Below are positions 34,137 to 44,640 of a DNA stretch of 64,000 nt, in pieces. The stretch comes from Hexactinellida sp. DTS-2022 (Eukaryota > Porifera > Hexactinellida): positions 3,524,501 to 3,588,500 of the forward strand of contig JAPNXP010000001.1 in assembly GCA_028753945.1 (NCBI GenBank), read 5' to 3'. Numbering within the stretch: the stretch's first letter is position 1; every line of letters begins with the position of its first letter. The translations under genes were made by a program, and so were the position numbers. The notes beneath the pieces were generated by a model. The model was not told the DNA's origin. It did not search any database and worked only from the letters and a program-made list of their open reading frames with translations.

Positions 34137-34235
34137 TATATTAAATCCAAGTTTAGAATTATAATATTATACATAATTCATTATAATTTAGTTTGAAAAT
34201 ATTATAAAGTATACAAAATCTCTCTATTCACGAAG

Positions 34236-35468
34236 TTAATTTTTACTCTTTTTAACTGTTTTTTTTCCTGTAATACTGCCAGTTTCCGTTACACTTTTGA
34301 CAAAATCAACGTGTTCTTTTTCAAATTTCTTTTTTTCCTCAATAAAATAATGCTGTTTCATTTGAAAAGTTTGTTGGTGATCTCTAATATCCTTTCGAAA
34401 TTCATGTAAATTGAGATTTAGATCTTTCATTCTTACTTCATGCTTGTTCAAAAGGTCTCTATATTTTGCCTGATACCTACCTTCAACTTCAATTTCACTT
34501 ATATGCATTTTAGAATTAAGAACTGAATTTTGTATTATATTAGGTTTTGATGTGGGTACACAAGTAAGTTTATGTGCGCGAAACTTTTCATATAGTTTAG
34601 TATGTATCAGGTCCTTCAAACTTTGCATATGAAACCTCACTAAAACATCTTGAAGTAGACTAAAATCGCAATGCTCTAAATTGTATATATCAACTATTCC
34701 CCACGGGTACTCCCGTCCATGGACCAATTTACCATCCACCTGGATTGCATTATTGCTCCCAACAACACCAAAAGGTAACCTGTCAATGAATTTGGTGTTC
34801 ATCGCACTGTCAATATCAGATAAAGCAAATTCATTAGAAAAGTCGTAAATTCCAATAGAATTAACACTGATATCTTCTAACAATTGCTTTTTGTATTTTA
34901 CTAATTCTTCAGTTGATAATGTATCCGCTTTAGCAATTATTGGAATCAGATTGACTTTATCATGTAATGCTTTCATGAAGGATATATCAAGGTCTTTGAG
35001 ACCGTGGCCATTAGGAGAAATAAAGTAAAGACAACAATGCACTCGTCTATCTTCAACACTTAAACGATTAACCTTAGATTCATTTTCAAAATACTCTTCA
35101 TACATTTCATTAATATAAGACAAAATAGGATCTGAACAATTGTGATTATCAATAAAATCGGCAAATCCGGGTGTATCAACTAAGGTGAGTGTCAAATTAA
35201 TTTCATTCTCGAAAAGATGAACCTTAGTTGTCTCTATTGATGTAGTTTTAGGAATATTTGTAATAGTGCTATCACTAGATTTATCCGCAGAATAAATATC
35301 AGTCAAAAAGAGAGAGTTAATAAGTGTCGATTTTCCAAGGCCTGATGCACCTACCACCATTAGAGTAAAGTCAAATCCATTTGCAACTGATTTTTTATAA
35401 ACTTGCGAGGGAAGATTTCCGAATCCAACATAGCCAGAAAGAACTTTCTCGAATATTTTCTCCATCAT
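34236..35468 (-). CDS. SEPTIN7: Septin, SEPT7-like GTPase
   Basis: A complete 410-residue septin in one exon. Septins are GTP-binding proteins that form hetero-oligomeric filaments at the cell cortex, cytokinetic ring and cilium base. Visible: a polybasic stretch before the G domain (KKSVANGFDFT), P-loop GASGLGKST (40-48), G3 DTPGF (98-102), G4 AKAD (179-182), the septin unique element around YPWG (255-258) to about 300, and a C-terminal coiled coil at about 330-395. SGYVGFGNLPSQVYKKSV near the N terminus is the hallmark of the SEPT7 group. Animal SEPT7 genes usually have many introns, so an intronless copy is notable; it could be a retrocopy or reflect intron loss. The frame has no lesion and no poly-A tail or flanking duplication was noticed. 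The start could be either of two adjacent Met codons. Confidence 0.93.
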   Translation of the reverse strand: MMEKIFEKVLSGYVGFGNLPSQVYKKSVANGFDFTLMVVGASGLGKSTLINSLFLTDIYSADKSSDSTITNIPKTTSIETTKVHLFENEINLTLTLVDTPGFADFIDNHNCSDPILSYINEMYEEYFENESKVNRLSVEDRRVHCCLYFISPNGHGLKDLDISFMKALHDKVNLIPIIAKADTLSTEELVKYKKQLLEDISVNSIGIYDFSNEFALSDIDSAMNTKFIDRLPFGVVGSNNAIQVDGKLVHGREYPWGIVDIYNLEHCDFSLLQDVLVRFHMQSLKDLIHTKLYEKFRAHKLTCVPTSKPNIIQNSVLNSKMHISEIEVEGRYQAKYRDLLNKHEVRMKDLNLNLHEFRKDIRDHQQTFQMKQHYFIEEKKKFEKEHVDFVKSVTETGSITGKKTVKKSKN

Positions 35469-35529
35469 TTATTTAATATAGACACCTAGTATAGTATATT
35501 AATTAAGAGTTAATGCAACGACAAAAATT

Positions 35530-36610
35530 TTGGTTCGGACATATGGTGAAGGAGCCCACCCCCCCCCGAAAAAGAATTAACACAAGCCAGTTTGCCAACT
35601 TGAATGCAAATCCAGTATGAAACACTATTGATTATTAAATATTGCAATTTGTATAAAATAGACACCATATAATGTTTGGAGAAAGTTTGTAGTAAAATTC
35701 ATATGGACCTCATGATTTTTGGGCTAAAGATCAATTCCCCCCAGCTATTTCTTACCATATCTCCGCACCAACATTTTTCCCTATGAAGTTTGTAGAATCG
35801 TGAACCACTAGTCCGATTTTTCGAAAACTCATTGGTTTTGTATAGATCTCAAGAGGTACGCGCGATTAAGTGCAGCATTTTACACTAATAAAAGGTACTT
35901 ACTAAAGCTCGATTCATCTGAGATTATGAACTTTTTTTTCGAAGGTTCAGGAATTCGAGAAATTTTATGTTTTACAGATATCAATGTTGAGTTACGGTTA
36001 ATCGCTCAATTGACTGACAAATAACCCATTTCAACACTAAATACTCAAGAAAATTAATATTTTTTAAGAGGCGAGTTCATTAGCGGGACAAAATACTAAT
36101 CCGTTTGATTTGAAATTTAGTGTATTTATTCGCACCGCAGAGATCCAGCCAAAAGTGTAATAAAATCTCATCTAACTACTCTGTAAAAAATAGGAATTTA
36201 ATACAGTATTTTGTAAAGGTATTTCGAAAAAATATATTATATTTATCAGAGTTTATTGTGTATTAAATAGCTCATTTGACAGTCAATTGATCTTTTAATT
36301 AGAACAAAACAAAAATATCTGTAAAATAATTGATTTCTCAGGTTCCTGACCTACCATAGAAAAAAGTCCAAAATTTGAGATTTATGGATCTTCAGTAAGT
36401 ATGTTTTATCAATTAGTGTAAAAACGCTTCACTTAATAGCGATCCCTTCTGAATTCTACGAAAACCGATGAGTTTTTGTAAATCGAATTAATGGTTCTGA
36501 TTTTCTAGGCATCAAACTGCAAAAATTTGGTGAGGAGATATGGGAAGAAATAGGGGGTACTCTGCGCGGCGACTCTCCCTCAAAAAGTCAATTGATAGGC
36601 AAATGCAGCA
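35530..36610. repeat. Large inverted repeat, family R2
   Basis: The left arm ('ccccagctatttcttaccatatctcc', 'gtttgtagaatc') is mirrored by the right arm ('tttggtgaggagatatggg', 'aagaaataggggg', 'gaattctacg'). Inverted blocks continue inward ('ctgtaaaa..attgatttctcagg' against 'cgagaaattttatgttttacag'). A single arm of the same family is at 25735-25930. It starts 60 bp upstream of the septin start codon, so any septin promoter lies within or beside it. No ORF. Confidence 0.6.
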
Positions 36611-36796
36611 CATATACATATAACCATGTATTATAAATTATAATTGTTAGATATACGTAGCATCATGCATAATATATGGACATTTTTTAAGAATAATTAA
36701 TTAATTCATTACTACTATAAAATTCAAATTTTTTAAAGAGTAGTTAGATGAAAATTTATTGCAGTTTGGCGGTTTCTCTGCAGTACGAATAGACAC

Positions 36797-36932
36797 TGAA
36801 AAATCCATAATCGCATGCTGTGCCGACGCATATTCCTTTGGAGGCACTATATTTTGGTGGCTACTGATTGGTAAATTGAATAGTGCCTCCAAAGGAGTAT
36901 CTGTCGACACAGCTGCAATTTTGGATTTTTTC
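36797..36932. mobile_element. Hairpin MITE, family GGCGAAAAAATCC
   Basis: Arms 'aaaatccataatcgcatgc', 'tgtgccgac', 'tcctttggaggcactat' and their inverse around a loop 'ggctactgattgg'. Best preserved copy of the family (see 8873-8997 and 1247-2476). ORFs on both strands here are hairpin shadows. Confidence 0.7.
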
Positions 36933-37157
36933 GCCATATCACCATATCACGTCAGGGTGTTTAGACATCAAGTGGTCAAGAGCTACAAGGAATGATTGGT
37001 AAATTGGAAGTTTGATTCCATCTTAAACCATCTTGAAGTTAATGCCATTCATAAATTATGTATTGATGGTATAGTATTGTATAAATAAAAATAACTGATT
37101 GAAATAACTGATGGAACACAAATAACTGATCGGTTGCTTGAATATACTCTCGAGTCC

Positions 37158-37625
37158 CAGGGAATGAAAGGTTCACGAACGGACTGAATAAACCCAATTC
37201 AGTTCATTTCAAATTAAAGCACGTTCAGTTCGTTCACGTTCATCTCCTAACTTCAACACCACCAGCGTTCGTTGCGTTCGTTCCGTTCGTTCAACGGGCT
37301 GACCGGCGTTTGTTTAGTTCGTTCATTCGTACGTTCAGTTCAGATGAGTTGGTGGTTGTTATTAGGTATCAAAGAAGGTATGAGTACTAGTGATCTATAT
37401 ATATTTTACTTTTCTAATGATTTATTTATATTTAGTTATGGATTAATGATTCAGTATTTCTAATTTATCGATATTCAGTTTAGTTATTTCAGTACGTTCG
37501 TTCAGTTCTTTCAACTGCCGTTCAGGAAACCGTTGGCGTTCGTTCAGCGTAAATGCCATAAAAGTCCTGCGTTCAGTTCGTTCAGTTCAAGTTCAAAAGT
37601 TCGTTCGTGAACCTTTCATTCCCTG
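37158..37625. mobile_element. hAT-like element rich in GTTCGTTC
   Basis: CAGGGAATGAAAGGTTCACG at the left and its exact inverse at the right, with many 'cgttcgttc', 'cagttcgttc' and 'gttcagttc' copies inside. Flanks do not give a clean 8-bp repeat. The ORF at 37272-37463 is within the repeats. Confidence 0.65.
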
Positions 37626-38780
37626 CTCTAGACCAAATTAAATTAAGCCTTCTGTTAGCGGTAACCCCTGCAGGAAACATCCGGAAATTTACCCAAAAAC
37701 ACATCTTAAATTTTTTATATTTTTGCTAGGCACTACAGAAGGACCCACAGACTACGTACTAAAGACTGTTCACGGCATTTAACGATGGATTACTTAAAGT
37801 CTTGTATCCAAACTGCTAAAAAATAATATTTCAAAAGCTACTAGACGTAAACGATCTAAATCATAATAAAGTCAAGTTTCATTCTAATAATGAGGATGCT
37901 CCATCATTTAACAAACAATTGCTAGTAGAAAAAAGTATTCGATTGAGATACCATAGGACAGGTGTATGAGATTTGGGACACGTAAATCTCCAGAATTGAA
38001 AATTCTCAAATCCTAGTCTTGAAAGGAGATACAATGGTACATATTCGATACCCGATAACCTCCAATTATTATCGCGTTTTAGAACAGTACAAATTATTCT
38101 AAGAAGGACTTAGAAACTCAGAATTTCTAAAATCGAAAAATTTCAATTAGATATCAATAGTCTAAAATAGCGTAATAGTGAATCCATACTAATCATTTTA
38201 AATTCTAGTTATTTACTCTATTTGGCTCAAGTTCTATTATAGTGCAAGTTTAACTCTACTACATTAGTACAAGTACATATGCCACACAGAATTTGCGAAA
38301 TCGTTTTAATTATTTCTTCTATAGATTTTCAAATAATCACTCGATTTTATCAGAATTTTGGCATTATAAAATTAATAAGTCTATAACTTTGTATTACAAT
38401 TGAAAATCGACACGGCATATGTACTTGATCAACTGATAAGGATCATTTTTGAAGGACTGTTTTTTTCTCTACGACTTATATTTTTTGAGATACACAAAGA
38501 ATACAAAGGTCACTCTCAGGAATTCTTGAGGAATTTTCTTTTGTACAAAATAACGGCGATTAAGATCTTTAGTGACGTCAAAAAGGTCAAAATAGCGACA
38601 AATTTCCAATTTTTCTTTGAGAATCGGAAACCTAGCATGTCAAGTATATTTGGAAATGCTAATAGAGAAAATATGGTATTTAGTTATATTTGTATAAATG
38701 TACCATTGTATCTCCGTGAAATTGATAATTGAATAAGAATATTTCGGCTGCTACTAATAACAAATTGTCGCATTAAAGAA
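37626..38780. repeat. Diverged copy related to the 16027-17138 element
   Basis: From about 37960 to 38735 blocks such as 'ggagatacaatggtac', 'tattatcgcgtttt', 'cttagaaactcagaattt' and 'gtgacgtcaaaaaggtcaaaat' match 16027-17138 in inverse order. The termini are lost. The 110-codon ORF at 38400-38732 lies in it and is not called. Confidence 0.5.
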
Positions 38781-39069
38781 AAGTTTCATTCTATTCTGAA
38801 AAGAATTCTCCATAAACTGGAGACCGCATTAATAACTTCATCAGAAAGATATTCAAGCCCCTCGATCTGCTAACTCGATGAGAATCAAGTGAAAATCCTC
38901 ACATTCAAGAGAAAGACTTTTGAGTTGGGTGAGTAAGGACACACATTCAGGACATAGAGAAGTGGCGGCTTTAACCTTTTTCGAATATAACTTCGACTTA
39001 AATATACTATGTATAGCATAACCAGGGGTGCATTTGTCCGACACAGTATGTAGGCATTTGTCCGAATTT

Positions 39070-39310
39070 TAGATGTTGGCATTTGTCCGACAACATTTGT
39101 ACTATGTTGGCATTTGTCCAACAACTTTTGTACTATGTTGGCATTTGTCCGACAACCTTTGTACTATGTTGGCATTTGTCCGACAACCTTTGTGCTATGT
39201 TGGCATTTGTCCGACAACTTTTGTACTATGTTGGCATTTGTCGGACAACCTTTGTGCTATGTTGGCATTTGTCCGACAACTTTTGTACTATGTTGGCATT
39301 TGTCGGACAA
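39070..39310. repeat. MULE-1 left TIR array, exact 31-bp period
   Basis: Eight units beginning TTGGCATTTGTCCGACAAC start at 39076, 39107, 39138, 39169, 39200, 39231, 39262 and 39293, each 31 bp apart. Variation is mostly single-base (tccg/tcgg/tcca; cttttgtac/cctttgtgc). Three overlapping ORFs across it are repeat translations. Confidence 0.95.
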
Positions 39311-39459
39311 GTTCTTAATTTGCTTTCCTATAATACTTTCTGTCCTATATAGCATATTCTACAATATATTTTAATCCTGATTATTATTTTGAAGATTACT
39401 ATAACAATAATAAGATTAAGAAATATGATTATGAAAGATAAGAAATTCTGTTGATTATT

Positions 39460-41071
39460 TCAGTTAATAAATATTTTAAAACTATTCTGAATAACAGAAC
39501 GACAAGTAGGACATGCTTCTCCAAGTTCTTCAATTTGGGTACTGCAATCCTCACAACAGTTTGCGTGTTTGCAGGGCATGAAAATCCATGTTGTTTCTCG
39601 TGCCCTCAAACAGACCACACACAAATTTGCATTCAAATTTTCGATAATACAAGCATCAGTCTGGTTGGAATTATCTTCTTCATCTGAACTTACATCAAAT
39701 ATACTTATCTCCGTTAAAGACCCCACCGTTTTACTGATATCCTTAATATATTCTAATGGCGAAAAAGCACCTTCGATGAGTTTATCCTTACATTTACGAC
39801 GATACTCCTCATTTAGCAAACAGTTTTTTTCTTTGCTCTTGTAATTGGTAATCCATTTTTCAATCTTGCTAGTTCGTTGTCCGTATCTAGTATAGTTTCG
39901 TTAAGTGTTTCCAAAAAGTTCCAAACCCTTGGTTGGTTGCATTTAATTATAGATTTCAATCTGCCATGGTAGCTCTCTGCCCCGTTATTTGTAGAAATTC
40001 CGTGGTTCCAGATAGATAACTCTTCACTAGATACTTGGTTTATCCACCTTCTTTGTATATACCTCTTCAATTTGGCAAGATTAACAAATTGATCATCAGT
40101 TAGGTTAGGACCTGGGACTGTAATTTCATTGAAAACAGGGTGTATTGTTTCTGGTGGCAGGAAAGGGAGGGCCATAATGTGACGCAAAAAAGTGTGAAAT
40201 GCAGCATTATGGGCATATGCATTTACCAAATTACACTTTTGAACCATTTTCCAAATACGCTGGGTGTAATGAAACCAACAACCTTGTAGCTTGATACCAT
40301 TGTATACTGTTTTGAATGCGTTTCGTGGTGCAATTTCCCAGTCTGAGATAGATATTTGTGGATTAAATTGAGGAATTATAGATTGTATTTTGAATAATAC
40401 GGCCTCATAGAGTTCTTGAGATTTACCAGTTAAAAGACAGTGTATAGCTGGGAGGACGTGCTGATCAACAATAATAAATATTGTCCACAGCTGGTAAAAT
40501 TGTTTGGGCACAGTATAAAATGTACCATCAAAGGATATTTCTAAAATTTCAGCCAGTAAAACCATAATTTCATCAGAAAAAAAATGAAAGCTTGATTATC
40601 ACCGACTGTTACGATACCCTTCAAAAATAATCCATAAGGGGTACCTGATAATGAAGTTTCTAATTGGAATGAAGTTTGGGGTATCTTTGGCTGAAGTTGT
40701 CTTCTAGCGCGATACATCAGTGATTCACACTGAGCAAATGTAATTGCTCTTCCTCTGACATCTCTCCGTGTGACATCATTGAATATCTTCCGCAGATTTT
40801 CGCCAGAAGATTTAGCAGCTTCTTTACAATTAGCCTTCACGATATACAAACCATCGTCGTACTTATCAATCCCATGGTTGTGATCTGCTTGTAATCTAAT
40901 CAGATTACTTTCTTGGATGAGTTTAGCAGTAGACTTGCACCCGTTACGGAAAAGAACGCATTTCAAATAAATTTGGTCACCTCTCCTTTTGGACGCAAGA
41001 TATTTGTGACCTTCAGATGTTTGATATATTGAGCCGCGATTTTGTTTATAATGAGTTGTAGTGTAGTCCAT
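39460..41071 (-). pseudogene. MULE-1 transposase with FLYWCH, DDE core and C-terminal RING
   Basis: Frame 1 (41071-40541): FLYWCH finger (C38, C45, H64, H66). Frame 2 (40565-39813): ISFDGTFYTV (first Asp), SISDWEIAPRN (second Asp), GCWFHYTQRIW and NNGAESYHGRLK (catalytic Glu). Frame 3 (39819-39460): linker, then a C3HC4 RING from CVVCLRARETT through CKHANCC to CPTCRS, tail FKIFIN. The three frames are joined by single-base shifts in homopolymers: A8 at about 40576-40583 and T7 at 39824-39830 (plus strand). All catalytic and zinc residues are kept, so the copy is recent or the shifts are sequencing errors. Confidence 0.88.
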
Positions 41072-41221
41072 GTCAATTTTAATATCCTAGACTAAATTAT
41101 ATCCATTCTTATATACAAATGATGTTTGTAAAAGAAGTGTTGAAGTTATACAAGATATCTGATAATTAATCAACAAATATGTGTGTTGATTCAAAACATC
41201 AAAGTGAGAATTGGAAATGCT

Positions 41222-41400
41222 GTATTCGGACAAATGCCAACATAGTACAAAAGTTGTCGGACAAATGCCGACATAGTACAAAGGTTGTCGGACAAATGCC
41301 AACATAGCACAAAGGTTGTCGGACAAAAGCCAACATAGTACAAAAGTTGTCGGACAAATGCCAACATCTAAAATTCGGACAAATGCCTACATACTGTGTC
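41222..41400. repeat. MULE-1 right TIR array
   Basis: About five inverted 31-bp units (GTCGGACAAATGCCAACATAG), then the unique sub-terminal part shared with the left end ('ctaaaattcggacaaatgcctacatactgtgtcgg'). Confidence 0.9.
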
Positions 41401-42938
41401 GGACAAATGTAGGCGCTCCCATAACCAGCTATAAAGGTTAAGGCTTGACGAGTTTCTTTAATTGGTGAAAAATCAAAGTTTTGATGGAGAATAAAATAGT
41501 AAGAGCTCAGATCTAGTTCAGGTTTCTCAACATTCTCAGTTTCAATGTCAACAGAAAAAGTGTTAACGAATTCCTTCAATGAAGTTTCAAATGTATTATC
41601 TTGGCTTCGATAGAGTTTAAAAATGTTAGAGAGTTTTATCCGGCGTTCGCTTTCAAGAATTTGGCAAATGGATATATTGTAATTACAACCAGACATTAGC
41701 CTGTATACCCCAAAGTGTTTTTCTAGAGAATCTTTTGTAAGAAACCTGTCAAGACATAAGACAAACCACAAGCGTCACTGGTTAAGTAGTTCACAATTCT
41801 TGGTAAAACTCGGAATGTATGAATTAAGCTGGTAAATGTATGTGAGCTAAGTTTTCCATCTCTACAGATACAGTTGAGTGTCTTCCAATCCTGAAGCCAT
41901 GAAACAAATCTAGAAAAGAACTCAAAACGTTAATCCTGTAATATGAAAACCCTTGAATCAGGATCGAGGAGGCGGATATCTTTCCCTGGACTTTGTATGT
42001 TACACATTTCCAAAACCGGGTTATAAGTGAAATAAATTGAGAAGTTTTATTTGAAATGTTATTCTTTTGATTGTATAACAGCATTGTATGTTGACTGATC
42101 CCATACCGCAAGAGCCAAAGGTACACTTTGCCTTTCAAGTGTGGATGGCCAAACATCTCTAGAATTTATGAGCTATCTTGGCATTTCAAAATTGTTCAAG
42201 CTTGTAAATATTTTCTGAGATCGATGAAAGAAGCAGTTGAAATCTGATAAGGAAAAGTTCCACCAAAATAATGATCAATAGAAGGAAAAGTAAATGTCCT
42301 ATTGGTATCCTTTTGATTAATTCAGTTATTCCGGATACACTCAACTATGTGCACCGGATCAAACATCAAAAAAATGGATCTTGTAGGGTCTGAAGGGTTA
42401 GGTCAAGTTAATTCTAAATTAGATGAATTGTCAGCTGGTAATTTGAATAATCTAACGTTATTAAGTTGGTAATCGTCTGTACAAATCGCTATTACTCTAA
42501 GATCACATTTCTCAATGTCAATAATAACTGGTTTTATTATTGGAAGTAATTCAAGAGGGGAGAAGTCTAACTATCTCTGAACACTTTGTGTAAAGGCCTG
42601 AACTTTAAAAGCTAGTACAGTTTCAGCTGGGTGACATTCAGAAGATGTGTCCTCTGCATCATCTAAATCCCAATTGATACAAGAGGATCCAAAAAATTTC
42701 CACCTTTGTAAGTGTAATAGGTCTTCACATGAATTTCGTCGAGCTGTAAAAGAATATTCCTTTTATATTTGTTAAAAGCCTTACAATAAACTTTAAGATA
42801 ATCAATAAAATATGTATCTAAGCCCATGTTTGAATATAGTCTTCGGAGTGTTGATGGATGAGGCAAAAAGAGGCATTCCAATGATTGCAGATAACGGTAA
42901 CATCCAGAAGATATCAGTTGGGCTTTGAGAGAAAGAAC

Positions 42939-44072
42939 CAGGCTTGCCGTGGAGATGAAAAATCGCATCCATATCCATACCATTTTTGTGGATATCCATG
43001 GATACCCATTGCATATTGAAAGATTTCTAACACCGAATATCAACAAAATATCCAGAAAATTTAAGTCCTATAATTTATGTATATTTATTTTTTATCAACT
43101 AAATATTGTACTACTATATTATCAAAGTTCTTCAATATCACCACTATCAGCATCAAAACATCTCCTTCTGGGTCATTATTGATGGCTTCTGCTAGATTAT
43201 TGGGTTCGATAACAAACTAGCTTTTGAAATTCCATCGCGACTAATTTTTTTGAATTTAATTGTCTCCTCTATGGTTAATTAATAAGCTAAAAGTATAGCA
43301 TGCACGGTACGTGGTATACCGATGGTATAATTAGGTATAACCAATTATACCAAATTAGTGTCTAGTTTCGGTATTTCACCTTATGCTTAATATTTATTGA
43401 ATTTACCTAGATTACACCTAGATTATACCAATATTATAGCACAATATACCACGTATATTTCGAGTATTTAGGGTAGTATAGATGTAGGTATATTAAATGT
43501 GTAATGGAAGTTTAGAATATTATACCGAACAGTTCCTAATTTGGTATAATCAATTATACCTAATTATACGATCGGTATACCACGTACCGTGATAGCATGT
43601 AGGATAAACGAAAAAAACAAAATAAAAATCATGGCAAGTAAATATTCAGGAGTGAAGTAAAATTAAGGAGATTGACAGGTCAATCTCAGGAATATAAGAA
43701 AAGTACACATTTCTTGTATTAGCATTCCCAAATATACTTTGACATGCAAGGTTTCAAAAGGAGAAAGAAAAATTCGATTCGGTTACTATTTTGACCTTTT
43801 TGACGTAAATAAAGGTCAAAATCACCTTCTTTTAAAATAATAAGGATAGTAAATAATTTTATTAGATGAACTAAATTAGGCGTGTAAACCAATTTGGGGT
43901 AGGACAAACAAAACAGGGCCACTGAATTTTCACACTCATTTTTTAGAACCCTGGTTTGAAATATTTTCAAAGTTCAATTTGAAATGGATATCCACGATAT
44001 CCATGGATATGACAAAAACTCGATATCCATCCATGGAGATCTCCATGGATATCCATATCCACGGCAAGCCTA
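42939..44072. mobile_element. hAT-like element inserted in P element C
   Basis: Ends CAGGCTTGCCGTGGAGATG and (inverse) TAGGCTTGCCGTGGATATGG, flanked by GAAAGAAC (42931-42938 and 44073-44080). Sub-terminal blocks repeat 'ggatatccatggatatcc'. Removing it rejoins LTLVTLVLS with LKAQLISSGCYRYL of the P transposase. It holds the 43303-43591 MITE and, near 43735-43830, a fragment of the 16027-17138 family. Confidence 0.8.
43303..43591. mobile_element. MITE with CACGGTACGTGGTATACCG ends
   Basis: Inverted ends CACGGTACGTGGTATACCGA with exact 8-bp flanks ATAGCATG (43295-43302 and 43592-43599). Sub-terminal 'ggtataattaggtataa' motifs repeat. 289 bp, non-coding; third layer of nesting (P element C, hAT-like element, this MITE). 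Confidence 0.85.
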
Positions 44073-44350
44073 GAAAGAACCAATGTTACCAATGTTAATA
44101 CGTTATACCGATGGTTATTTTTACTAAGTTTCAAATTTTCAAGTTGACATAGGATGAACTGTAGTCGAATAGAAATATCCTTTAATTCTTTCGTATCATC
44201 TTTCGTTTTCAACTTTTCCACTGTAAGTCTAACGGAATCTGTAGCTTCCATGATACCAACCTCAATCTCATCTTGTTGATGCGTATCAAGCTCTTCAATT
44301 AAATCAGAAATCTGGCGGATATCAGTAATATCGGTAATTTTAGTCTTTAT

Positions 44351-44640
44351 CTCAACTTAACTTAATTTAGAAAACATCTAACATGTAAAGAATCATAAAT
44401 AAGGATTTGATGTGACATGATTAGTAAATGTCCAGACAGTATCCACTTGAAAACATTTATCGTTGTCGGGCCTGAGCGAAAATAGAACCATTGTTGAGCT
44501 AAATTTAACATTGAATGCAATTATTTCAATAATTGAAACAGAGAACTTTTCATTTCTGTTTTAGATTCAGCAAGACTCAGCTCAGAGCTTTTTGAAAATG
44601 TCGAAAATCAATTACATTTCGGTCAGCTGGAATCAAAATA
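44351..44640. other. No recognisable feature
   Basis: AT-rich; it could contain the lost THAP exon of P element C but no zinc-finger frame is readable. Confidence 0.3.

Larger units (their letters stand above)
39026..41419 (-). mobile_element. MULE-1: FLYWCH-MULE-RING transposon inserted in P element C
   Basis: Left end GGGTGCATTTGTCCGACACAG, right end (inverse) GGAGCGCCTACATTTGTCCG, inside an exact 9-bp target duplication CATAACCAG (39017-39025 and 41420-41428). Removing the element and one repeat restores the FIAGYA-type continuity of the P transposase, which confirms the boundaries. Length is 2394 bp. Confidence 0.92.
38800..44350 (-). pseudogene. P element C transposase, split by two insertions
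   Basis: Reading leftward from about 44350: a helix block with RQISDLIEEL and LQFILCQLEN, an interruption (42939-44072), then YSNMGLDTYF and LQLDEIHVKTYYTYKGGN (first catalytic Asp), then a stop-containing stretch to about 41824. KDSLEKHFGVYRLMSG (catalytic Glu) follows at about 41720, then LTFIAGY, a second interruption by MULE-1 (39026-41419), and resumption at GYAIHSIFKSK to LADRG near 38855. No THAP domain was found. Several stops and frameshifts show it was dead before or soon after the insertions. Confidence 0.85.

Noticed and set aside
38400-38732. 110-codon plus-strand ORF
   Set aside because: It lies in a diverged copy of the 16027-17138 repeat family, and the corresponding stretch there has no ORF.
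39070-39310. CRISPR-like array of regularly spaced repeats
   Set aside because: The whole 31-bp unit is repeated without unique spacers, it is mirrored at the other end of a transposon, and the genome is eukaryotic. It is a MULE terminal array.
39073-39374. Three overlapping ORFs with repeated peptides such as MLAFVRQ and YVGICPTT
   Set aside because: They are translations of the 31-bp DNA repeat in three frames.
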